From Burkholderiales bacterium (GTDB lineage Bacteria > Pseudomonadota > Gammaproteobacteria > Burkholderiales > Burkholderiaceae_C), in contig JAABTC010000007.1 in the NCBI GenBank assembly GCA_011390055.1, positions 1 to 17,284 on the forward strand: a DNA stretch of 17,284 bases, in the 5' to 3' direction. The translations under genes were made by a program, and so were the position numbers. Below the pieces are notes generated by a model, which saw nothing but the letters and a program-made list of their open reading frames with translations, searched no databases and had not been told where the DNA came from. Of the stretch, positions 6,658 to 13,851 are shown in pieces; within the stretch, counting starts at the first letter, position 1, and every line of letters begins with the position of its first letter.

Positions 6658-8208
6658 ATGACCATCACTGCGATCCACCTCCTCCTGCTTACCGACCTGG
6701 TGGCCGACCTGCCCGTGGCCGTGAGACTTCAGCGTCTGGTGGCCAGCCTGCGGGCGCATTTCGGTTGCGGGGCCGTGGCGCTGCTGAAACTGGAAGAGGA
6801 ACAGCTGCGTCCGGTGGCCGTCGAAGGACTCGTCGACGACGCGCTGGGGCGGCGCTTCGCCATGAAGGACCATCCGCGCCTGGCGGCGATCGTGCAGCGG
6901 CGCGGCGTGACCTGCTTCGATCACGACAGCGCGCTGCCCGACCCTTATGACGGCCTGGTCGTCGGGCGCGTCGGCGAACCTTTGGCGGTGCACGACTGCA
7001 TGGGCATGGCGCTCGACGTCGAGGGCGAGCGTTGGGGCGTCATCACGCTGGACGCGCTGGAGGTCGGCGCCTTCGATGCGCGGGCACAGGCGCAGTTGGC
7101 GCAACTCGCCTGCGCGGTCGAGGCCGCCGTGCGCGTCACCCGTCTCGAAGCCGAGATCCGGGCGCTGCGGTTGTCGGGTGGCGCATTGCCCGCCCGGGGG
7201 CCGACGGAGGACAGCGAGATCCTGGGACAGAGCACGGCCATCACCCACCTTCTGCACGAGCTGCAGGTGGTCGCGGATTCCGAGCTTCCCGTGTTGCTCT
7301 TGGGCGAGACGGGCGTGGGCAAGGAGTTGTTCGCGCACCGGCTGCATCGCCTGTCACGCCGCGCAGGCAAGCCCCTGGTCCATGTCAACTGCGCCGCACT
7401 GCCGGAGTCGCTGGCCGAGAGCGAGCTGTTCGGCCATGCGCGTGGTGCCTTCTCCGGCGCGGTGAACGACCGGCCCGGCCGCTTCGAGGCTGCGGAAGGC
7501 GGCACGCTGCTCTTGGACGAGGTGGGCGAGCTACCGCTGTCGATTCAGGCCAAGCTGCTTCGGACCTTGCAGAATGGGGAAATCCAGCGGCTGGGCGCGG
7601 ACAAGCCACGCCGCGTGGACGTGCGCGTCATCGCCGCGACCAACCGCAGCCTGCGTGAGCACGTGCGCGACGGTACGTTCCGGGCCGACCTGTACCACCG
7701 GTTGTCGGTGTACCCGATCGTGATTCCGCCACTGCGTGAGCGCGGCAATGACGTGCTGGTGATCGCCGGCCGATTCCTGGAGCTCAACCGAGCACGGCTC
7801 GGGCTGCGCAGCCTGCGACTGTCGGTGGGAGCGGAAGACGCCCTGCTTCACTACGGATGGCCGGGCAACGTGCGCGAACTCGAGCATGTGATCAGCCGCG
7901 CATCGCTCAAGGCGGTGAGCAGGGGGGCGAGCCGCAAGGAGATCGTGACGCTCGACGTCGACATGCTCGACCTGGACAGCGTCGAGATGGCCGCCGCACC
8001 GGGTTCGTTGCAGCACCTCGCGGAGCCGACGACCGAGAAGCTGTCGGCACCGGCTTCGCTGCATGAGCTGGTCGAGGCGAGCCAACGGCGCGCGATCCGG
8101 CAGGCCCTTGCGATGCACAAGGACAACTGGGCTGCCGCAGCGCGACAGCTCCAGCTCAATGCCAGCAACCTGCACAAGCTGGCGCGACGGCTGGGCATGA
8201 AGCCATGA
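6658..8208 (+). CDS. norR: NorR, NO-responsive sigma-54-dependent transcription activator
   Basis: The 516-residue protein has three parts. A GAF sensor domain (about 20-165) keeps the residues that in E. coli NorR hold the mononuclear iron binding NO: R74, D98, C114 and D132 (DPYDG, VHDCMG, TLDAL). An AAA+ domain (about 187-415) has Walker A GETGVGKE (216-223), Walker B LLLDE (284-288) and candidate arginine fingers R342/R348. A Fis-type helix-turn-helix occupies about 470-514 (ASNLHKLARRLGM). The sigma-54 contact loop reads GAFSGA (263-268) instead of the usual GAFTGA, a Thr-to-Ser change. ATG 6658 was preferred over an upstream in-frame TTG at 6634 because GAGGG (6648-6652) precedes it and the TTG lies inside an operator. 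It is divergent from nirK-ric-norB, which it very probably controls. Confidence 0.96.
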   Translation: MTITAIHLLLLTDLVADLPVAVRLQRLVASLRAHFGCGAVALLKLEEEQLRPVAVEGLVDDALGRRFAMKDHPRLAAIVQRRGVTCFDHDSALPDPYDGLVVGRVGEPLAVHDCMGMALDVEGERWGVITLDALEVGAFDARAQAQLAQLACAVEAAVRVTRLEAEIRALRLSGGALPARGPTEDSEILGQSTAITHLLHELQVVADSELPVLLLGETGVGKELFAHRLHRLSRRAGKPLVHVNCAALPESLAESELFGHARGAFSGAVNDRPGRFEAAEGGTLLLDEVGELPLSIQAKLLRTLQNGEIQRLGADKPRRVDVRVIAATNRSLREHVRDGTFRADLYHRLSVYPIVIPPLRERGNDVLVIAGRFLELNRARLGLRSLRLSVGAEDALLHYGWPGNVRELEHVISRASLKAVSRGASRKEIVTLDVDMLDLDSVEMAAAPGSLQHLAEPTTEKLSAPASLHELVEASQRRAIRQALAMHKDNWAAAARQLQLNASNLHKLARRLGMKP

Positions 8209-8213
8209 CGAGA

Positions 8214-8237
8214 ACGGGCTGTCGCCTCGCCAGCCGT
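8214..8237. terminator. Weak imperfect hairpin between convergent norR and phaB
   Basis: ACGG(G)CTG (8214-8221) can pair with CAGCCGT (8231-8237) through one bulged G and a 9-nt loop. It fills the 42-bp gap between two converging stop codons, where a terminator would be expected. The stem is short and has no T-tract, so the call is tentative. Confidence 0.3.
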
Positions 8238-8250
8238 CGACGCCGCTCGC

Positions 8251-8988
8251 TCAGCCCATGTGCATGCCGCCGTTGCAGCTGAAATCGGCGCCGGTCGAGA
8301 AGCCCGAATCCTCGCTCGCCAACCAGGCCACGATCGAGCCGATCTCTTCCGGCTTGCCCAGGCGCTTCACCGGAATCGTCGCGACGATCTTCTCCAGCAC
8401 CTCGGGCTTGATCGCGCGGACCATGTCGGTGCCGATGTAGCCCGGGCTGACGGTGTTGACCGTGACACCCTTGCTGGCCACCTCCTGCGCCAGGGCCATC
8501 GTGAAGCCGTGCATGCCTGCCTTGGCCGCCGAGTAGTTGGTCTGGCCGGCCTGGCCCTTCTCGCCGTTGACCGAGCTGATCTGGACGATGCGGCCCCAGC
8601 CCTTCTCGACCATGCCGGGCACGACCTGCTTCGTGACATTGAACATCGAGTTCAGGTTGGTGTCGATGACCGCCTTCCAGTCGTCAGGCGTCATCTTCAG
8701 GAACATGCGGTCCCGGGTGATGCCGGCGTTGTTGACCAGCACGTCGATCGTGCCGTGCTCCTCGGTCGCCTTGGTGAACGCGTCGACGGTCGACTGCCAG
8801 TCCGCGACGTTGCCGACCGAAGCGTGGAAGGTGTAGCCCTGCTCCTTCTGCTCGGCCAGCCACTTCGCGTGGTCGCGGCTGGGGCCGCAACCCGCGATGA
8901 CCTTGAAGCCTTCCTTGTGCAAGCGCTGGCAGATCGCGGTACCGATGCCACCCATGCCGCCTGTCACGTATGCCAGTTTCTGTGCCAC
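8251..8988 (-). CDS. phaB: Acetoacetyl-CoA reductase, NADPH-dependent
   Basis: This 245-residue short-chain dehydrogenase reduces acetoacetyl-CoA to (R)-3-hydroxybutyryl-CoA, the monomer for polyhydroxybutyrate. The nucleotide-binding loop TGGMGGIG is at residues 9-16, NNAG at 86-89, and the catalytic set is S139, Y152 and K156 (NYSAAKAG). The PhaB-specific C-terminal GADFSCNGGMHMG is present. The start codon is GTG (8986-8988), supported by a strong AAGGAG five to six bases upstream. Length matches C. necator PhaB (246). It is the last gene of phaC-phaA-phaB and follows phaA by 62 bp. Its end faces the end of norR. Confidence 0.96.
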   Translation of the reverse strand: MAQKLAYVTGGMGGIGTAICQRLHKEGFKVIAGCGPSRDHAKWLAEQKEQGYTFHASVGNVADWQSTVDAFTKATEEHGTIDVLVNNAGITRDRMFLKMTPDDWKAVIDTNLNSMFNVTKQVVPGMVEKGWGRIVQISSVNGEKGQAGQTNYSAAKAGMHGFTMALAQEVASKGVTVNTVSPGYIGTDMVRAIKPEVLEKIVATIPVKRLGKPEEIGSIVAWLASEDSGFSTGADFSCNGGMHMG

Positions 8989-8993
8989 TTGAT

Positions 8994-9000
8994 GCTCCTT
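8994..9000 (-). promoter_or_regulatory. Ribosome binding site fixing the phaB GTG start
   Basis: On the minus strand AAGGAGC is followed by ATCAA and then GTG. No ATG is available at this position, so this strong site decides the GTG start codon at 8988. Confidence 0.8.
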
Positions 9001-9050
9001 GAGTTACTCGACGGAAAGAAGCGGCGAAGCCGCAACGGGGGTGATCAACT

Positions 9051-10232
9051 CTACCGCTCGACGGTCAGCGCCACACCCATGCCACCCCCAATACACAAGG
9101 AGGCGATTCCCTTCCTGGCATTGCGGCGCTGCATCTCGTGCAGCAAGGTGACCAGGATGCGGCAGCCCGAGGCGCCGATCGGGTGGCCGATCGCGATCGC
9201 GCCGCCGTTGACGTTGACCTTGCTGGTGTCCCAGCCCATTTCCTGGTGCACCGCACAGGCCTGGGCCGCGAAGGCCTCGTTGATCTCGAGCAGGTCGAGG
9301 TCGGTGGCCTTCCAGCCGGCGCGCTCGAGCGCCCGGCGCGACGCCGGCACCGGACCCATGCCCATCGTCGCCGGGTCCAGGCCCGCGCTGGCGTAGGAAG
9401 CGATGCGGGCCAGCGGCGTCAGGCCCAACTGGTCGGCACGCTTGGCCGTCATCACGACGACCCCGGCGGCGCCGTCGTTCAGGCCCGAGGCGTTGCCCGC
9501 GGTCACGCTGCCGGCCTTGTCGAAGGCCGGTCGCAGCCCGGCCAGCACCTCGGCGGTGGTCTTGCGGTTCACGAACTCGTCGGTGGCAAAGACGATCGGG
9601 TCGCCTTTCTTCTGGGCGATCGAGAAGGGCACGATCTCGTCCTTGAAACGCCCCGCGTCTTGCGCCGCCGCCGCCTTCTGCTGCGAGGCCAGCGCCAGTG
9701 CATCCTGCGCCTCGCGGCCGATCTTGTACTCCTTGGCCACGTTCTCGGCGGTGATGCCCATGTGGTACTGGTTGTAGACGTCCCACAGGCCGTCGACGAT
9801 CATCGTGTCGACCAACTTCCAGTCGCCCATGCGAACGCCGTCGCGCGAGCCCGGCAGCACGTGCGGGGCCAGGCTCATGCTCTCCTGGCCGCCCGCGATC
9901 ACGATGTCGGAATCGCCGTCGCGGATGGCCTGGGCCGCCAGCATCACGGCCTTCAGGCCCGAGCCGCAGACCTTGTTGATCGTCATCGCCGGCACCGCCT
10001 TCGGCAGCCCCGACTTGATGACCGCCTGGCGCGCCGGGTTCTGGCCGGCGCCGGCCGTCAGCACCTGCCCCAGGATGACCTCGTTGATCTGGTCGCCGGC
10101 CAACTTGGCGCGCTTCAGCAGATCGACGATGACGGCCGCGCCCAGATCGACTGCGGTGGTCTTGGCCAGGGTGCCGCCGAACTTACCGACCGCGGTGCGG
10201 GCGGCGGCGACAATGACGATGTCGGTGCTCAT
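9051..10232 (-). CDS. phaA: Acetyl-CoA C-acetyltransferase (beta-ketothiolase)
   Basis: The 393-residue biosynthetic thiolase condenses two acetyl-CoA into acetoacetyl-CoA, the first step of polyhydroxybutyrate synthesis. Catalytic residues are visible at the family positions: nucleophile C89 (NKVCGSGLKAV), H350 (AIGHPIGASG) and C380 (LCIGGGMGVAL). NEAFAAQ, the usual thiolase loop, is also present. Length equals that of C. necator PhaA (393). The start is ATG with GAGGAA upstream. It lies 27 bp after phaC and 62 bp before phaB on the same strand, so an operon is very likely. Thiolases of this type also work in degradation, but the gene context settles the biosynthetic role. Confidence 0.96.
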   Translation of the reverse strand: MSTDIVIVAAARTAVGKFGGTLAKTTAVDLGAAVIVDLLKRAKLAGDQINEVILGQVLTAGAGQNPARQAVIKSGLPKAVPAMTINKVCGSGLKAVMLAAQAIRDGDSDIVIAGGQESMSLAPHVLPGSRDGVRMGDWKLVDTMIVDGLWDVYNQYHMGITAENVAKEYKIGREAQDALALASQQKAAAAQDAGRFKDEIVPFSIAQKKGDPIVFATDEFVNRKTTAEVLAGLRPAFDKAGSVTAGNASGLNDGAAGVVVMTAKRADQLGLTPLARIASYASAGLDPATMGMGPVPASRRALERAGWKATDLDLLEINEAFAAQACAVHQEMGWDTSKVNVNGGAIAIGHPIGASGCRILVTLLHEMQRRNARKGIASLCIGGGMGVALTVER

Positions 10233-10259
10233 GCAATGTTCCTCTTCGGTGAATGAATC

Positions 10260-11942
10260 TCAGGCTTTGGCCTTGACATAACGCCCTGGAGCCGGCTCGA
10301 TGGCCTTGTGTGTGCGGTCGCCGTAGCCCTTGGGTGCGGCCACCATCTTGCCGGCGTGAGGCTTGAGCCACGCGGCCCAGTCGCCCCACCAGCTGCCCGG
10401 GACTTCCTGGGCGCTGTCGAGCCAGTCCTTCGCGGTGCCCCCCAGCTTGCCGCCAACCCAGTGGCTGCGCTTCTTGGCTTGGGGCGGGTTGATGACCCCG
10501 GCGATATGGCCCGAGGCACCGAGCACGAAGCGGGCCTTGCCCGACAGGATCTTCGTGCTCTCGAAAGCGGCCATCCAAGGCACGATGTGGTCTTCGCGCG
10601 AACCGTACACGTAGACCGGCGCCTTGATCTTGCCCAGGTCGACTTTTTCGCCGCAGACCTCGAGCTTGCCCGGCATGCGAAGTTCGTTCTGCAGGTAGGT
10701 GTGGCGCAGGTACCAGCAGAAGAAGGGCCCGGGCAGGTTGGTCGAGTCGCTGTTCCAGTACAGCAGGTCGAAGGGCGGCGGCTTGTCGCCCTTGAGGTAG
10801 TTGCCCACGACATAGTTCCAGACCAGGTCGTTTGGGCGCAGGAAGCTGAAGGTGGTGGCGAGTTCCTGGCCCTTGAGCAGGCCGGGTCCGGCGGGTGCCT
10901 GTTGGCCGAGCGTCATTTCGCGCAGTTGCACGCCGGGCTCGTCGATGAACAGGTCGAGCACCCCGGTGTCGGCAAAGTCGAGCAAGGTCGTCAGCAGGGT
11001 GAGACTCGCGGCAGGCTGCTCGCCCCGCGCGGCCAGCACCGCCAGCGCCGTGGAGAGGATCGTGCCGCCAACGCAAAAGCCGAGCATGTCGATCGTCTTC
11101 TGGCCGCTGATGGCCTGCACTTCGCGGATCGCGCGGATGGCGGCTTGCTCGATGTAATCGTCCCAGGTCTTGTCGGCCATCGACGCATCCGGGTTGCGCC
11201 AGCTGAGGACGAAGGTGCGATGGCCTTGGGCGACGGTGTAGCGGATCACCGAGTTGTCGGGCTGCAGGTCGAGGATGTAGTACTTGTTGATGCAGGGCGG
11301 CACGAACAGCATCGGCCTTTCGTGCACCTTGGCGGTCAGCGGCTTGTACTCGAGCAGCTGGAACAGCTCGTTCTCAAAGACCACCGCGCCTTCGCTGGTG
11401 GCCACGTTGCGGCCGACCTCGAACACGCTTTCGTCGGTCTGCGACACGTGGCCCTGCTGGATGTCGTGCCACAGCTGCTTCATGCCCAGCGCGATGCTCT
11501 CGCCCTGGCTTTCGAGCGCCTTGCGTTGGGCCTCGGGGTTGAGGGCCAGGTAATTGCTCGGGCTGGCGGCATCGACCCACTGCTGAACCGCGAAACGGAT
11601 GCGGCCCTTGGTTTTCGGGTCGGCCTGCACCGCGTCGGCCATCTTCATCAGCGTGCGCGCGTTGAGCAGGTAGGTCTGCGCGGCCATGGCGGCAGCCGGG
11701 TTGCTGGCCCAGTCGCTGGCGGCGAAGCGGCGGTCGCCGAGCGTCGCGGGCCCGGGCTTGGCCAGGCGTTCGACCGCCGTGTTCCACAGCTCGGTGGCGT
11801 CCTTCAGGTAGTCGGCCTGCAGCGAGGTCAGCGCCGTCACCGGCATCGACAGGCCCTGCATCGACTTCCAGATCTCGCCGACCGCATGCCCGAAGGCGTT
11901 GGCCGGATCGGCTTGCGCCTGGCTGGTGGGGGGTGTGCTCAT
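10260..11942 (-). CDS. phaC: Class I poly(3-hydroxyalkanoate) synthase
   Basis: The 560-residue polymerase joins (R)-3-hydroxybutyryl-CoA units into polyester on granule surfaces. The lipase-like box GFCVGG contains nucleophile C290. The partners are D451 (GSREDHIVPW) and H479 (GASGHIAG). The spacings of 161 and 28 residues are identical to C319, D480 and H508 of the C. necator enzyme. An N-terminal PhaC_N region (about 75-245) precedes the alpha/beta-hydrolase fold. The length, and the absence of a phaE or phaR partner next to it, fit class I. The start is ATG 11942 with AAGGAGA about 11 nt upstream. It is the first gene of phaC-phaA-phaB. Its promoter must lie in or upstream of the short gap shared with the divergent membrane-protein gene, and I could not assign it confidently. 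Confidence 0.97.
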   Translation of the reverse strand: MSTPPTSQAQADPANAFGHAVGEIWKSMQGLSMPVTALTSLQADYLKDATELWNTAVERLAKPGPATLGDRRFAASDWASNPAAAMAAQTYLLNARTLMKMADAVQADPKTKGRIRFAVQQWVDAASPSNYLALNPEAQRKALESQGESIALGMKQLWHDIQQGHVSQTDESVFEVGRNVATSEGAVVFENELFQLLEYKPLTAKVHERPMLFVPPCINKYYILDLQPDNSVIRYTVAQGHRTFVLSWRNPDASMADKTWDDYIEQAAIRAIREVQAISGQKTIDMLGFCVGGTILSTALAVLAARGEQPAASLTLLTTLLDFADTGVLDLFIDEPGVQLREMTLGQQAPAGPGLLKGQELATTFSFLRPNDLVWNYVVGNYLKGDKPPPFDLLYWNSDSTNLPGPFFCWYLRHTYLQNELRMPGKLEVCGEKVDLGKIKAPVYVYGSREDHIVPWMAAFESTKILSGKARFVLGASGHIAGVINPPQAKKRSHWVGGKLGGTAKDWLDSAQEVPGSWWGDWAAWLKPHAGKMVAAPKGYGDRTHKAIEPAPGRYVKAKA

Positions 11943-11983
11943 CGCCGACTTGTCTCCTTGGGCCCATCAGGCCCTGCATTGTC

Positions 11984-12376
11984 GTGAACAATAGCGCCCA
12001 GCGTGCTCCGGTGCGACCCCCAATTGTCGCGAGCCGCTTCCATCACCGAAAGACGTGGGAAGACCTGATCGTGCTGTACCTGGTGGCCATCGGCTGGATG
12101 TACGTGGTGCTGATGATGACCGTGGCCGAGGCGGTCGCGCCGAATGGTACGCTGCTCGGCGCGGTGCTGATCTTCGTGTTTTACGGTGTGCTCCCGCTCA
12201 GCCTGTTGTTGTACCTTCTGGGCACACCGTCGCGACGCCGGGCGCTGCGTGCCACCGAGGCCCGGGAGGCGCAGCAAGCGCTGGCCGCCGAACAGGCGGG
12301 CGGATCAGGCCTCGAGCCAGACGGCGGCGGCCATGCGGCCGGTGACGCCGTCGCGCCGAAACGAGAAGAAGCGTGA
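11984..12376 (+). CDS. Small two-helix membrane protein, hypothetical
   Basis: Two hydrophobic segments are clear: LIVLYLVAIGWMYVVLMMTV and, after a short AEAVAPNGT loop, LLGAVLIFVFYGVLPLSLLL. A basic stretch (TPSRRRALRATEAREAQ) and an acidic/Gly-rich tail ending KREEA follow. No enzymatic motif is visible and the function is unknown. Similar small membrane proteins next to phaC in related genomes are recalled, not checked. The start is uncertain: GTG 11984 gives 130 residues, GTG 12011 gives 121, and neither has a strong Shine-Dalgarno. The hydrophobic core begins well after both. The gene diverges from phaC, and its last 72 bases overlap the end of pgeF on the other strand. Confidence 0.7.
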   Translation: MNNSAQRAPVRPPIVASRFHHRKTWEDLIVLYLVAIGWMYVVLMMTVAEAVAPNGTLLGAVLIFVFYGVLPLSLLLYLLGTPSRRRALRATEAREAQQALAAEQAGGSGLEPDGGGHAAGDAVAPKREEA

Positions 12377-13072
12377 CGCATCTTCGACGGTACACAGCTC
12401 GCCGCCACTGACCCAGCGCAAACCGGCGGCGCGCAAGCGGTCGCCGGCCAGCCCCGGCAGGTCGGCCAGCCAGCGCAGCGTGCCATCGGCGCGGCGCCGT
12501 TCGACCAAGCGCGGCCCGCCGCCGAAGGCCTCGACGACGTCGGCCCCCACCTCGAAGTGTCGCGGCCCGATGGCGGGGCCGAGCCAGGCCCAGAGCTCGC
12601 CCGCATCGCAGTCCGCCGCGGCGCACAGCCCATCCACCGTGGCCTCGAGCACGCCGGCCGCCAGCCCGCGCCAACCGGCGTGCGCGGCCGCCACACCCCG
12701 CCCGCCCGGGGCAGCGAACAGCACCGGCAGGCAGTCGGCGACCATCACGGTGCAAGCCACGCCGGGCTCGGTCGTCAGCGCGGCATCGGCCTCAGGCAGC
12801 AGCGACGCGGCGTCGTCGCCCGCGCGCAGCCGCAGCACCCGCGTCCCGTGCACCTGCGACAGCCACACCGGCCGCGCACCGCCGAGCGCCGCGGTGAAGC
12901 GCCGCCGGTTCTCGGCGACCGCCGCCGCGTCGTCACCCGCCGATCGACCCAGGTTCAAGCTGTCGAACGGCGACGCACTCACGCCACCGGCGCGCGTGCT
13001 CATCAGCGCGCGCACCTGCTCCGGCGCCGGCCAGGCAGGGATCAGCGCCGAGTCCAGCGCCAATTCATTCAC
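12305..13072 (-). CDS. pgeF: Peptidoglycan editing factor/multicopper-oxidase-like laccase domain protein (YfiH family)
   Basis: The 255-residue protein has the Cu-oxidase_4/YfiH fold signature with the metal-binding triad H75 (SQVHGT), C114 (VADCLPVL) and H131 (AAHAGWRGL). STRAGGVS near residue 25 and GPAIGPRHFEVG are also family hallmarks. Homologues have been described as polyphenol oxidases, as purine nucleoside phosphorylases/adenosine deaminases, and in E. coli as an editor that removes mis-incorporated serine from peptidoglycan precursors; the sequence does not separate these roles. GTG 13072 (NELALDSALIPAW) is chosen because homologues begin with this segment and GGTGGGG lies upstream. 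An in-frame GTG at 13129 would add 19 residues without family support. Its 3' end overlaps the convergent membrane-protein gene. Confidence 0.9.
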   Translation of the reverse strand: MNELALDSALIPAWPAPEQVRALMSTRAGGVSASPFDSLNLGRSAGDDAAAVAENRRRFTAALGGARPVWLSQVHGTRVLRLRAGDDAASLLPEADAALTTEPGVACTVMVADCLPVLFAAPGGRGVAAAHAGWRGLAAGVLEATVDGLCAAADCDAGELWAWLGPAIGPRHFEVGADVVEAFGGGPRLVERRRADGTLRWLADLPGLAGDRLRAAGLRWVSGGELCTVEDASRFFSFRRDGVTGRMAAAVWLEA

Positions 13073-13145
13073 CACCCCACCAGGCCCACCCAGACCGTGA
13101 AGCGCGATGCAAACCAAACTTCCCGCCACGGATCCGGCTCCGCCG

Positions 13146-13199
13146 GTCCGTAGGCGGACGGCCCCCCTGGGGGGTAGCGAGCGGAGCGAACTTGGGGGC
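13146..13199. repeat. GC-rich intergenic hairpin repeat (Burkholderiales type)
   Basis: The 131-bp gap between maiA and pgeF carries a compact structured block. GTCCG-TAGG-CGGAC (13146-13159) is followed by the near-palindrome CCCCCCTGGGGGG (13162-13174). The AT-poor motif AGCGAGCGGAGCGAAC comes next, then TTGGGGGC (13192-13199), which could instead pair with the leading GCCCCC. I recall very similar GGCCCCC...TTGGGGGC blocks repeated between genes in Rubrivivax/Methylibium-type genomes. It may act as a terminator or RNA-stability element downstream of maiA. Only one copy is in this window, so its repeat status is from memory. Confidence 0.5.
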
Positions 13200-13204
13200 T
13201 CACG

Positions 13205-13840
13205 TCACGCATCGGGACAGTTCTCGGGCCGCGTCTGCTCGAACGCGTCCAGCGCCATGCAGGCCTCGAACACGCGCATCACGGTCGGCACATGGTCCAG
13301 GCGGCAGTCGAAGCGCCGCGCGTTGAAGATCTGTGGCACCAGGCACAGGTCGGCCATGCCCGGGCTGTCGCCATGGCAGTAGCGCCCGCCGCGCGGGTCG
13401 CCGGCGAGTTGCCGTTCGACGGTTTCCAGGCCCGTCTCGACCCAGTGCCGGTACCAGCGATTCTTGTCGTCGTCGCTGAGCTTCAGGTCGTGCACCAGGT
13501 AGCGCAGCACACGCAGGTTGTTCAGCGGGTGGATTTCGCAGGCGATGTCCAGCGCCAGCGCCCGCACACGGGCGCGGCCGGCCGCGTCGCGCGGCAGCAG
13601 CGGCGGCTCGGGATGCATCTCCTCGAGGTACTCGACGATCGCCAGCGACTGCGTCAGCACGGTGTCGCCGTCCTTTAGCAAGGGCACCAGCCGCGCGGCG
13701 GACACCGCAGCATACGACTCCTTGAACTGTTCGTTCTGGTTCAGGTGGACCGGCTGGTAGGCGTACTCCAGACCCTTCAGTGCCAGCGCGATGCGCACCC
13801 GGTACGAAGCCGATGAACGGAAGTAGTTGTAGAGCTCCAT
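13205..13840 (-). CDS. maiA: Zeta-class glutathione S-transferase: maleylacetoacetate (or maleylpyruvate) isomerase
   Basis: The 211-residue protein has a thioredoxin-like glutathione domain (about 1-80) followed by an all-helical domain. The N-terminal motif YFRSSASYRVRIAL (6-19) is the zeta-class signature, with Ala replacing the Cys of the classic SSCxxR form. QSLAIVEYLEE is the glutathione-binding loop. HPLNNLRVLRYL and GDSPGMADLCLVPQ are typical of MaiA/NagL proteins. The enzyme isomerises the cis ring-cleavage product of homogentisate (maleylacetoacetate) or gentisate (maleylpyruvate) to the fumaryl form. It lies 11 bp after a FAH-family hydrolase gene that would take the next step. Its AAGGAGG directly follows the TGA of that gene, suggesting coupled translation. 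Which of the two substrates is used is not settled by sequence. Confidence 0.88.
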   Translation of the reverse strand: MELYNYFRSSASYRVRIALALKGLEYAYQPVHLNQNEQFKESYAAVSAARLVPLLKDGDTVLTQSLAIVEYLEEMHPEPPLLPRDAAGRARVRALALDIACEIHPLNNLRVLRYLVHDLKLSDDDKNRWYRHWVETGLETVERQLAGDPRGGRYCHGDSPGMADLCLVPQIFNARRFDCRLDHVPTVMRVFEACMALDAFEQTRPENCPDA

Positions 13841-13844
13841 GGCC

Positions 13845-13851
13845 CCTCCTT
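13845..13851 (-). promoter_or_regulatory. Strong ribosome binding site of maiA abutting the upstream stop codon
   Basis: On the minus strand the hydrolase gene ends TGA and AAGGAGG follows at once, with four bases before the maiA ATG. This placement favours re-initiation by ribosomes finishing the upstream gene. Confidence 0.7.

Noticed and set aside
2075..6950. Very long open frames on the plus strand opposite norB, ric and nirK (about 800 and 880 codons)
   Set aside because: They are antisense shadows of high-GC genes. Their composition (rich in Arg, His, Gln, Ala) is typical of reversed coding frames, and no domain is recognisable, while the minus-strand genes have full catalytic motifs.
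9021..9033. Small hairpin GCGGC-GAA-GCCGC between phaA and phaB as an attenuator
   Set aside because: A 5-bp stem is too short to call in DNA of this GC content, and the operon has a good ribosome binding site right after it.
8260..11987. Long plus-strand open frames opposite phaB, phaA and phaC
   Set aside because: They have the same antisense-shadow pattern, and the minus-strand proteins align residue by residue with PHA synthesis enzymes.
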